Source: Gonapodya prolifera JEL478
Lineage: Eukaryota; Monoblepharomycota; Monoblepharidomycetes; Monoblepharidales; Gonapodyaceae
NCBI GenBank assembly: GCA_001574975.1
Contig: KQ965772.1
Location: 63,918 to 127,917 of the forward strand
Direction: 5' to 3'
Length of the DNA stretch: 64,000 nucleotides
Shown here: one piece after another, positions 46,615 through 56,687 of the stretch
Position numbering within the stretch: position 1 is the stretch's first letter
Layout: the number at the start of each line of letters is the position of its first letter
Translations under genes and position numbers: made by a program
Notes under the pieces: generated by a model
The model's input: the letters and a program-made list of their open reading frames with translations, nothing else
What the model was told of the DNA's origin: nothing
Databases searched by the model: none

Positions 46615-49600
46615 ATGTCCGGCGTCTTTTCCTTCTGGCGGCCGCGCGTCCTCGCTGCGGCTTTCTTTTTCGCCGCTGCGTTCATCGCCGCTGCTCGGGC
46701 GCAAGCGACATTCACAGTCACGAACCGCATTCTTCTACTCACAACGGCAGGTGGAGGCGAGGATGGTACGTTCTTCTCATGTGTCTCTTGGTCCTCGAAA
46801 CCCTCAAGAATCACCGCTCCATGTGCCGCACCAAACACAACGCCCATCGACGTCCATCGAAGCCCCCCTGTCGACGTTTTCCGCCTACGAGCTACAGTAC
46901 GACCTCCTGGTCATCCCATCCACGGGCTTTGCTGGAGACCTCCCGCTCCTGGACAGTAACGGCAAACCCAAATACAGCCTGATTGTGCTCACAAGCGGAC
47001 AGCTCCAGGTGAGTACCTGCTATTGCGCCAGACTCTTCTGTCTCAATAATCACATTCGTTGTCGTCAGGCTTCCGTGAACGGCTTGTGGCAGTCCCTTCT
47101 CACAACTAGCCAATGGGCTTACGTGAGTTGGACCGTCTTGCGTTTTCGCTCACGCTCCAGTTCAATCACGACACTCCTTCCACAACCAGCTTGAAGCCTA
47201 CGAACGAACCTACGGCGTTCGTCGCGTCACACTCAACGACACCCCCCTCCCAAGCGACGGCACCATCGTCTCCAACACCGTCGTATTCGGCACGGGCGAC
47301 GTCCAACCCGTGTCGTTCAACGCAACCTACGCCGCACTCGCCGGGGTCAAGTCGACCGCTTCCATCTCCAACTCGGGTCTCTACCACTACCCTGCGGCCG
47401 TGTACAGCCCTCAACCGACAAACATTGCAAGCGTCGTTCCGGTCGCGTACTTTGCACCCAGCGGAACCAACTACCCCGCGCAAACTATTGCGGCGGTGCA
47501 TGTTACCTATACTGATGGACGCGAGGTTATGAGATGGTACACCAGTTTCGGGTGGTGGTCGTGAGTTTCTGCAAGAAAGTTGCGCAGCTTTCGTTCGGTG
47601 ACCTTACATCGATTTTCTTACGTCAAGTCCCTGCTCGCTCTTAATTGACCACGTATGGTTGGCCTGGGGCACTCGAGGCCTCTTGTCCGGATGGCGCCGA
47701 ACTCTCTTCCTTGCTCAAGTGGACGACCTCTTCCGTGAGTACAAACCCTGTTCCACCAAGCACAACAAATGACACCACCCCTTTAACCTTCAAAGTGACG
47801 ACCGAAATAACCCCTACTGCCACGTGAGTCTGCGGTGTCGTTTCAAATTTCGTTCTCCCCCATTGACGCATTCGCGCCTCACCCCCACCCAGCACCGCAA
47901 CCTACAATTACCGCGTCTCGGTCGCGGACTTCAACGGCATCATCTCGTGGCAGAACGACTTCAACAGCCGCCTTCCTGCCGGGAGTGCGTTCAAGTTGGA
48001 GCACGCTTTCGTGAGTTGCAAGGCTTTCATCGGTGTTGTTTGGAACGGGTTTCTGAAATATTGTGTTGTAGAACGGGAACGGGATTCTTGAACGGAACGG
48101 GCCGGACGCGAACTGGATCGGTGAGTGATCAACCCAGTGGTGTCCCCTTGTTTGTCCCACCTTGACTCATCTTCCGCCAAAAAAGACATCGACACGGAAA
48201 GCCACGTTCCCGTCGAGTTCATCAAACCCGCCGGTGCAGCGGCTGACGTCCGTGAGTACAGATTGTTGATACAAAATGGTGAAAGACCAACATTCTCACC
48301 GTCCACTGACAAAATTTTGCAATTCCATTCAGGCTGGCCCGCGACGTTCAGCACCGCCTGGTCCTCGTCCGCCCTCGCTACGGCTGATCCCTTGTACAGC
48401 TACTTGATCTCTGGTGGGATCGCGGCGGGGAACTTCTTCTACACCTCGCACACGTTCACGGTAAGATCTGAAACGTCGATTTCGTCGCTATGACGTTTCT
48501 GATCATGCTTTGCTCTGCGTTAGCATGAAAACTTTGACAACACCTCGTCAAGCGACATCGACAAAGAGCTCAAGACCAACTTGAAAATGGCTGGAGCAGG
48601 TTTCCTCAATCTGGTCGGAACCCAGTGGTGGTCGTCCACGTCCATGGTCACACCTCAGATCAGCGGTCTGCACAACGGTTAGTGTCTTTCACGCCTTCGT
48701 TTCGTCAACTTTCATGATCCTAACGCTGCCTCCCGACCCACTACTAGAATTCGCCCTCACCACTCTCACCGCGAACGGAATCACCACCATTGTCGGCGAC
48801 AACTCCCGCCCTGCGATCTCGGACTCGACCAAGCCGTACGATTTCTGGGTCACTACCACGGCGACCTCCAACTATAACGGGTACACTGTCATTCCCCGCT
48901 GGCCGTGCCACGTATATTTCTTCTGCACGCAGCCGAATGAGATCGAGTATATTGTGGGTGGTTGGCTTTGTCGCTTTGAAAAACCGAGGAGATCGACTCA
49001 TTCCTCTTTGTCTGATATTAGTACAACATTCTGTACAATCAGGTGAGTTCCTGCTTGCGATGTGGTATGTAGGGTGGGCAAGAATGTCATTTTGATTCTT
49101 GTGTCCCCGAATCTGTAGACTCTCGGAATGTCCACTTGGTCGCAAATTCTTCAACGCGAGCAAGACCGTGTTCTCTTACTCTTGCTCGGGATTCGCCACG
49201 ACCCCACCGTATGTGTATCTCCTTCCTCCGACCGGAATGGATGTTTGAACTCATCGACATTTGTTCTCAGATGTTCCACCAAGCTAACCTCCGAAATGCT
49301 GACATGCCCACGGTTACGGTCGCCGGAAAGACCGGGAAACTCGGTGTCCTTCAGCAGTGGATTGAGATGGTCTTCTCCGCTTACACCAATCTTGTCAACT
49401 GGCCCGTCATAAGTCTCGTACGTGTTCTAAGATCCAACTCGCTGATGTTCGCAATTAATCAAATGAATCTTGATGGGTTCGAATCTCACAGAAAGGTGAC
49501 GATCTCGCAAAGGTCTACCGAGAACGCGCTGTCAGGAACACATGCGGGGCTTCCACGTATTATGATCTCGTCGTGTCTGCCACGGGGCAGGGGTCCGTCT

Positions 49601-50376
49601 CCACAATTCGAGTTACTAGTGCCGGATCGTGCAGAGTCCCGGTTACTCTTCCCGCAGGCACCAGTGTAACCACGGGTCAGACGGTGGAGAAAATAGGAAA
49701 CGACTTGCCCGTGAGTACTTCACAGTGAAGAGCCAGCGATGGCGCTGGTAACCGATTTCCATTACAATGGTTCCTTTAGACTGTTTGGGTCAACTCTTCA
49801 CCCGGGGCTACACAAGTGATATCGTTCTCTCCTGCAATCGTGTTGTGCGTTCAAATTTCATTTTCGCATCCACTGAGCCCCATTCACATTGTTCCTTTGT
49901 GCGCAGCCCCGTTGCACCTTTTGTGGGGACCACGACAACGACCAGCACGTCCACTACCATCGCGTCGACCACCAGGTAGGCTCTTCCATTCTGACAGAGG
50001 AAGAATGTTTCTTGACAAGTTTTGTGGATGATCAATCGTCATGAAAAGCATGTCAAGCACTAGTGTTTCAATGACATCGGTAACAACCGCCGTACCAAGC
50101 TCGACCACGACTTCGGCGCTTCCAGTTGCTACTAGCACTACCGCTGCCATCCCCAGCAGCGCTCCTATGTGAGTCGGCGTTTCCTTTACGCGAGCAGAGC
50201 GTTGGACTAATTATCAAATACCTCCAAACGCCGCCAGTGCGGCCGTGACGACCACGACGGCTGCGAGAGCCACGACAACGCGCACGTCAACTACGACTGG
50301 TAGACCTTCTGGATCCACGTGCTTCAACAACAGACAGTGCTCATCTGGTATCTGCACGAGTGGCAGATGCAAGTAA
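46615..50376 (+). CDS. Agd3-like secreted polysaccharide deacetylase (CE18-type), copy 2
   Basis: Tandem paralogue of the preceding gene, 300 bases downstream, same exon plan. The ATG at 46615 precedes a hydrophobic signal peptide, VLAAAFFFAAAFIAAARAQA. Matching landmarks: SYELQ-equivalent AYELQYDLLVIPSTGFAGDL, YGVRRVTLNDTPLPSDGT, LLIDHVWLAWGTRGLLSGW, DIDTESHVPVEFIKPAGAAA, TSHTFTHENFDNTSSSDID, NGITTIVGDNSRPAISDST, IPRWPCHVYFFCTQPNEIEY, WSQILQREQDRVLLLLLGIR and CGASTYYDLVV. The Thr/Ser tail (TTTTTSTSTTIASTT and following) is shorter than in copy 1. It ends STCFNNRQCSSGICTSGRCK, again C-x5-C-x4-C-x4-C, with TAA at 50374-50376. No lesion seen. Close similarity with diverged introns indicates an old tandem duplication kept by selection. 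Function as for copy 1; the two may differ in substrate or life stage. Confidence 0.85.
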
Positions 50377-50672
50377 TCCCTGAAACCCCATGAACAAGGA
50401 CAACTTTTCAATTGCATCAAAAAGCAGCATCGGCTTCTTAAACGTATTTCTACTCTCTGTGCCTGCTTCTTTGGACATCTAATTGGACAAGTGGACATAT
50501 TGCATCCCCAAGCCTTCTTAATACCTTGCTTAGAAAAAGCAGAATTCAGAACTATTCAGCTTCTTTAAATATATATTTCACAGTGTGTTGAAAGTGGCCG
50601 CGCGAGTGAGGAAGTTTTGAGAGCTTTCCTGTCCCCCCCAACTAAATCCGGCCTTCGCCTTCCAAGGCCTCC

Positions 50673-51912
50673 ATGCGCATCGCTCAGCTCTTTGTTTATC
50701 CAGTCAAGTCATGCAAAGGCATCGCACTGCAAGAAGCCCGCTTGGACGATTACAGTCTGGAGTTTGATAGAATGTGGCTCCTAACGGAGGTTTCTTTAGT
50801 CGTTGGCACGATCGTGGGGTACTCAACCAATTCGACAACGAATGGCATGTGACCCGGTGATCGCTCGTACAAGTTTATCACCCAGCGGGAATCCCCAGCA
50901 CTCGCTCTTATCAAAACGCGTTCGAGTTCGACGACGACACAGGATCGGTGTATTCGCCGTCGGCTAGTAGTGACAGGACCCGCCTCGGGTGACACCGTAA
51001 GGGATGGCTCGTGCTGAAGGCGCCTGGTGTGGAGGAGGAGCTGAGAGTAAGGTTCCCGAGAGAGTGAGTGAGAGTCAAGCCAGCTTCACGTCTTTACCGT
51101 TTAATTCATGTATTGTGGGGTGCAATCATGAAAGGTAGGCCGAGTCAAGACGACTCATCGTATCCGGCTGTTGTGTTTGAAGGTAGGTTCAGGTGATACT
51201 GTTTTGAACAAGTTGCAATTATCCCGCACGCTCATTGCCGTAGAATCCGTTTGGGCCTTTGACGAGGGCGAAGAAGCTTCCACCTGGCTGTCCAAGTACC
51301 TCTACCCTCTCCACGGTGTTCGCTTGTGTGTCAAAGACACGGCAACGCCACGGTACTCGGACCGAAAGTACTCACCAGATGATTTGAAGGGGTGGAGTCA
51401 GGTGAGCTTTCTCCAATTCAATCCGCCCCTTTGCGGACTAATGAACGAGTTTTGCAGACCGCATTTCCAGACCTCACGCCTTTGCTGGTCTGCACTGCTG
51501 CATCCATCCCCGACTTTGACCGCCTCATCCACGCGCGAAACCCCGACCTCCCCACACTCGACACCCTTAACGTGCGCCCTAACATTGTTGTCGAAGGCTG
51601 CTACGCATACGCCGAGGACCGGTGGAAGGTCGTCCGCATTGCTCACCGGAAGGGCAGGTCACGCTACACGGCTGCCGCCTCATGATCCGGTGCCAGATGC
51701 CCTGCGTGGATCACGTGGCGGGGAAGATGGACCGCACGTGGACGACGCTGAAGACGCTGATGAGTTACCGGCATGGGGTGGATAAGGGCGTTCCGTGGCA
51801 AGCGTGTTTCGCACTTGGAATGGCACATGCAAAAGAGTGTGTCGGTAGGACGGTGAGAGTGGGAGATTTTGTGGAGGTTGTGGAAGAGGGGGATTTCGAG
51901 AGTGCGGAGTGA
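50673..51912 (+). pseudogene. MOSC-domain protein (mARC-like) with broken reading frames
   Basis: MOSC proteins bind a molybdenum cofactor and reduce N-hydroxylated compounds. The ATG at 50673 gives MRIAQLFVYPVKSCKGIALQ EARLDDYSLEFDRMWLLTE, a clear MOSC N-terminal barrel. It then loses frame. FITQRESPALALIKT (about 50874-50918) must shift by one base in an A run to reach AFEFDDDTGSVYSPSASSD. Later AFDEGEEASTWLSKYLYPLH, PRYSDRKYSPDDLKGW, an intron, and RPNIVVEGCYAYAEDRWKVV RIAHRK are in order. A second one-base shift near 51655 is then needed to reach VTLHGCRLMIRCQMPCVDHV, which holds the family's conserved Cys region. No intron fits the two single-base shifts. Likely a recent pseudogene, unless the assembly has local indels. 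C-terminal frame ends at 51912. Confidence 0.65.
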
Positions 51913-52064
51913 CGGCCCGTGTCTGGACATGCGGTTCTGGTGGGTTATAGTGGGGAGTTTGATGACAAGAGTACTTCGAGGGATATTTGTAAATTACATA
52001 TTCATTTGCTGCTGTAAGTTCGTTGTCACCAATCCTCAATCACCGTGGTCATTTCGTCTTGAAC

Positions 52065-53283
52065 TCAAGTGAATCTGTGACGAGGGCTCGGCGGGCCGTC
52101 TTGCCACCAAGGTCTGTCTTCCTCGTTCCTCTTCAATTTATCCACGTTCTCTCTTCCACGAAATCTGCACGTCCTGCGTTCCTCGACGTCGCTGTGGATG
52201 TCGCACCGAGAACACGTGCCGGTGACGAGACCTGGGGTCTCGTAAAATAGGAACTGAAGCGGAAGCGGAACGGGCCTCGGTTGGATTAGGAGGCTCCGCA
52301 AATCAGAAATAGGGCGGGGTCCAGACATTTGGGCAGCTGACTGAGTTCAATTCTCCGAAGGAGGGGAAGGGTTACCATGAGTGATAAGATGGCGGGGAAA
52401 GAGTCGATATTGGTATCGGAAATGTCCAGGTGGACGAGGTTCGGGTACAACTGCGGAATCTCTACTAGTGCGGAGATGTCAGAGCAATCAGAGGGCGGGA
52501 TTGCGAGGTTTTGTGATATTATATCCGATGGATTCGATGAGAGGTCACGTACGGGACCTCACAAAGTAGATGATCTGGATAGCGGTTGAATGTGGTTGGA
52601 AGGGATTGAAGGGACCAGAACTTGGTCTCAGCAGTTTCAAGCCGGGATTGTTGGTCCCAGATAACGAGGTGCTGTAGGTTTTGCAGTCGAGTAACGGCCT
52701 TGTACACAGAAGGAGGGAAGGCCTGTCCAACCTAAAGATTTGTGGCCAACAAGAATAAGCGACGAAGATTTTGCAGGCGCGAGAGGTTTGTCAGTTCCTC
52801 GACGCTTCGTGTGTACATGCTCATAATGTACAAGTCAGAAAGGTTGAAGGCACGACTTTGACAGGCCTGATGAATGATTTTGTTCTGGCATTGAGGGATT
52901 CAAACCGCTGCACAACTGCGGGAACATCAATATGATTGGGGCCGCCGACTTCGACACGCTTCCAGCGGACACGAGTCGCTGGGATACCCAAGCCTCGGTG
53001 GTACGATGTGCAACACCGCGTGAAAGTTGTGTAAATTATTGAGAAATTGGGGGCGATGGTCTCGAATCACTCGCCAGACACGCTCGTACAGATACGTTGA
53101 CTCGGGTTTCATGTCTACGAAGTCGAGAGTCCGCTCCGTGATCTCGGGACTAGCGATGCATCGCTCAGCAACAGAGGCGACTGCCCATCGGCGCGCTTTT
53201 CCGGTGTTGGCGAGGCGTTGTGGAATTTCTGCCGAGAGGCTCTGCCGATCTCAGTCAAGGAACATTCGACAATTTAATGTGGA
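52065..53283 (-). pseudogene. F-box-like/zinc-ribbon family, tandem copy 1 (decayed)
   Basis: N-terminal block around 53110-53240: ARRWAVASVAERCIASPEIT ERTLDFVDM, matching AERC(S/T)SIPEIMERILDFL in copies 2 and 3, but with no ATG in place. Then a run of frames with LRR-like pieces (for example LQNLQHLVIWDQQSRLETAE) that do not join. The C-terminal ribbon at about 52100-52210 reads TCSRCDIHSDVEERRTCRFR G: the fourth Cys, kept in copies 2 and 3 (CRFCG, CSFCG), is Arg. Relative to copy 2 a base is missing just before LRSLLIQ (about 52310). Start loss, frameshift and a lost zinc ligand all indicate a relic. Confidence 0.6.
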
Positions 53284-53501
53284 GAAGCAATAGAGGTACG
53301 AATATTTCAACACCGCACCTTCTCACCACTTCTCATCGATGTGAAAAATTTTAACTCTCATCCTTTTGAGTCCCATTTTGCGAAACGTCAGTCTGGAATT
53401 TGTTTGAGACATGTCATTTTATGCTTTCTGTTGGAAGTTCAATATCATCAACCCTGATTTGCAGGCAGTTTGGACAAAAGCCATAACCAGGGTGAACACC
53501 C

Positions 53502-54874
53502 TCACCTCCAAATGGTGCCCTCCTCGATCCGCTTCAAACCATTCACATACATTCGTCCACAAAAGCTGCAGGTCTTGCGATCTTCCTCAACCTCGGTGAA
53601 AATGTCGCACTTGGTGCAAATCACACTGCAGATCCAGGGAGATTTGCAATGTTGTCTGAGTGGTAGTCCAAGAAGGATGGGCCTCTCTGAATTAAAAGGC
53701 TCCTTAAACTGAGAAACAAAGTAGGTTCACGGTATTCGGGAAGGCGGAAGAGTTTGATGTTCCGGAGATGCGGGAGGGCTACCATGAGCCCTATGATGTC
53801 GTCGGAGCCAGGGTTTGGCAGATGTCCAAACGGACAAGATTCGGACACATCTGGGTCACCCCTGCACAAATCTTTGTACAAGTGATACCTCAAAAATTGA
53901 AGGGAGGAATTGTGAGGTTTGCGAGGTTGCGTCCAATGGATTCAAGGAGAGGTCGGATAGATTTGTGTATGTGACCTCACAAAAGAACGTATCCGGATGG
54001 CAGTGAGTGTCAATGAGAGGTTACAAGCGCAGCTTTGCCTCGGCGATCTCAAGCTGGCCTTCTTTGATCCTGAATGACAAGGTGATGCAGGTTTCGCAGG
54101 CAAGTGATAGTCTCGTCCACAGACGGAGGGAAAGCTTCTTCACTGAACTAACTTGAAGACCCCAAGAACAAGCGACGCAGGTTTTGCAAGCGCGATAGAT
54201 TCGTCAGCTCCACGACCTTGTGTGCGTACGTGCTCGGAATGCTCAAATTCGACAGGTCACATGTCCATGCGAGCACTCTGTTGAGGGCCAAAACTTCGTC
54301 CTCTTTCCCCAAATCGATGTGCAGGGTGCGAAGCAGTTGAGACCGGCATATAGATGCAACGGAAAGTCATATCGCGTCATCTTTCATGTACTTGGAAGCT
54401 AAACCACGACCCCGGCAGAGCGGCAGGCGACTCGGAGGAGCCGCAGGACGGATGGATGATCACAACAGTATAATACAGGCCCGACGACGGGGCTGATGAA
54501 AGATTTTCTTCTAGCACTGAGCGACTCGTACCGTCGTACGGTAGTGGGAATATCCGTAAGTTCGTGATCATCGTCGCTGACAATGTGGATATTCTTCCAG
54601 CGTGCGCGCATCACTGGAGCCGACCTGGCCTCACTGCAAGCCACATCGAGAGAAAGAAGACATATTATGTTGATTCTGCGAGAAAAAGGTGCGTTTCATC
54701 TCGAATTCCGCACCAGACAAGCTTGTACAGTTCTGAGTTCATGCCCATATCCAGGTAGTCCAGAATCCGCTCCATGATCTCGGGAATAGAAGAGCACCGC
54801 TCCGCGACAGGGCAACTGCCTATCTGCATCACCGCCCTTTCCCGCCTGGCATCGCTTCGTAGTCGCATTGCCAT
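53502..54874 (-). pseudogene. F-box-like/zinc-ribbon family, tandem copy 2 (decayed)
   Basis: ATG at 54872-54874: MAMRLRSDARRERAVMQIGS, CPVAERCSSIPEIMERILDY, LDMGMNSELYKLVW. Middle region in changing frames: RYESLSARRKSFISPVVGPV and LPHLRNIKLFRLPEYREPTL, then LSLRSLLIQRGPSFLDYHSD. The zinc ribbon at 53505-53620 (VICTKCDIFTEVEEDRKTCS FCGRMYVNGL) has all four Cys. It is out of frame with the LRR-like block: a one-base deletion beside 53622 makes GTG TGA where copy 3 has GTT ATT. This may be the least damaged of the three copies. Confidence 0.6.
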
Positions 54875-55180
54875 TGAAGGTCACTGCTGTTGAATTTCTG
54901 CCAATATCAGGTCATGGAACATTCGACCGTTGTGGAGAAGCAAAATAGAGAAGAAAAGGGCAAAATGAACCTATCCTATTAGTTTCTTTTTAACCATAAT
55001 GTAACCTACTCTGATTGTCAGTTGTCTCTCCAAATCCAAATCCTCGTGACTTCCCCCGCATCGAATATTTCAACAACTGCTGCTGTGGACGCACCTTCCT
55101 CCTCTTGCTATTATTGTTATGGTTTTAGCGGAAAACTCCCTACTCAAAGTTTATAGCCATCACCGTAGGTGATCCTATGG
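54875..55180. other. Spacer between tandem copies 2 and 3
   Basis: 306 bases upstream of copy 2; AT-rich around 54950-55020. No gene. Confidence 0.4.
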
Positions 55181-56514
55181 CTATGGCTCGGTGCCCCACC
55201 ACCAAATAATGTCCTCGTCGTCCATCATCAAAGCATTTACGTAGTTGCGTCCGCAAAACCTGCACGTCTTGCGATCCTCGACCTCAGTGTGATAGTTGCA
55301 CCGAGTACAAATAACGGTGACATGACCAGGGGGTCTTGTAAAAAAGGCGCGATAGGTGATGTGGAACGGGCCGCGTTGGATCACGAGGTTGAAAGAAACA
55401 GGGCAGATTCGACGCATCTGGGGAGGATATCCAGCTTGATGTTTCGGGGGAGGGGGAAAGCTTTTATGAGTGATAAGATGCCGGTGAAAGAAATGTTGTT
55501 GGTACCCGAGAGGTCCAAGCGGATGAGGTTTGGGGCATAACTGGGGGATATCTGCCAATGTAGCGACATATGGAAATTCGCAGGGAGGGATTGCGAGATT
55601 CTTGATGTGATTTCCGATGGATTCGAGGAGAAGGCGGATAAAGGTGGGATACAGGACCTCACAAAGGAAAGGGAGCTGGATGGTACTATGGGTTGGTGAA
55701 AGAGATTGTAGGGAGCACAGCTTCGTCTCGGCGGTGCCGTTGTGTGGTTCCTCCTCCAGGATGACGACAAAGTGTTTCAGGTACGCAGACGAGTGACGCT
55801 TTCGTACACAGAAGGAGGGAAACCCGTTCCCTTGTCGGATTCCAAGAACAAGCGACGCAGATTTGGCAAGCCAGGAAGATTTGTCAGTTCCGCCACGCTG
55901 TGTGCAAATCAGACAGGTTGTATGAACATACGAGTACTCTGTCCACGGCTCGAAATTCGTCCTCGTTGTCCAACCTGACATGAAGCGAGCAAAGTAATTC
56001 CGGCCGGCATATTGGCTCGACATTAAGCCACATTTTGTCGTTATCGTCACGTTGGCAGGGAAGACCAGGACGTGGGCAGACTGGCAAGCAGAGCGGAGGA
56101 CTTGTGTGACGAGGGGGTCGTTGCCGTGATATATGGGCTCCACGAAGACTTTGACAGGCCTGATGAAAGACTTGGTTCTGGCGCTGAGAAATTCAAGCCT
56201 CCGCACGACTGCGTGCAAATCGTTGACTTCGATAATGCTCCAGCGGACGTGTGGCTGGAGCTAGCCATGCGTTGCTGTGTAACGCGGCGTGCCGCACCGA
56301 GAGGAACGGGAGCATTGAAATCGAAAGCGATGGTCTCGAGTGACATATTTTCTCACCAAACAAGCTCGTACCGTTCCTCGGACCAAGGATCCAGCTCCAG
56401 GAAGTCGAGTATCCGCTCCATGATCTCGGGAATAGAAGTGCACCGCTCCGCGACAGAGCGACTGCCCATCTGCATCAGTGCCCTTTCCCGCCTCGCGTCG
56501 CTTCGTAATCGCAT
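55181..56514 (-). pseudogene. F-box-like/zinc-ribbon family, tandem copy 3 (probably decayed)
   Basis: ATG at 56512-56514: MRLRSDARRERALMQMGSRS, VAERCTSIPEIMERILDFLE, LDPWSEERYELVW. After a frame change (probably an intron), a long open frame from about 56218 to 55181 covers VVRRLEFLSARTKSFIRPVK, then the ribbon VICTRCNYHTEVEDRKTCRF CGRNYVNAL, ending DEDIIWWWGTEP. The LRR-like block matching copy 2 (APNLIRLDLSGTNNISFTGI, LPRNIKLDILPR) lies in a different frame at about 55390-55530. The segment joining it to NLVIQRGP is 7 bases shorter than in copy 2, a net frameshift. So the long frame is partly out of register with its paralogues. It faces the TPPII gene across 173 bases. Confidence 0.55.
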
Positions 56515-56687
56515 TTTACTGTCACCCTTTGCTTTGGACGCACCTTGGTTCCCCTTCACCTACACTGCACGTCATTCTCCGCCGCTCGCTCCAACGGTCG
56601 ACCCCTTTCCACCCGCTGACTCGTCCACGCCCTGCACTGGCACCGTCGCACCGTCTCGCTCTTCTCGCATCACACGTCGCTCCCGAA
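56515..56687. promoter_or_regulatory. Divergent promoter, TPPII gene and F-box-like copy 3
   Basis: 173 bases between opposing ATGs, pyrimidine-rich on the plus strand with CGTC/TCGC words. No TATA box seen. Confidence 0.45.
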
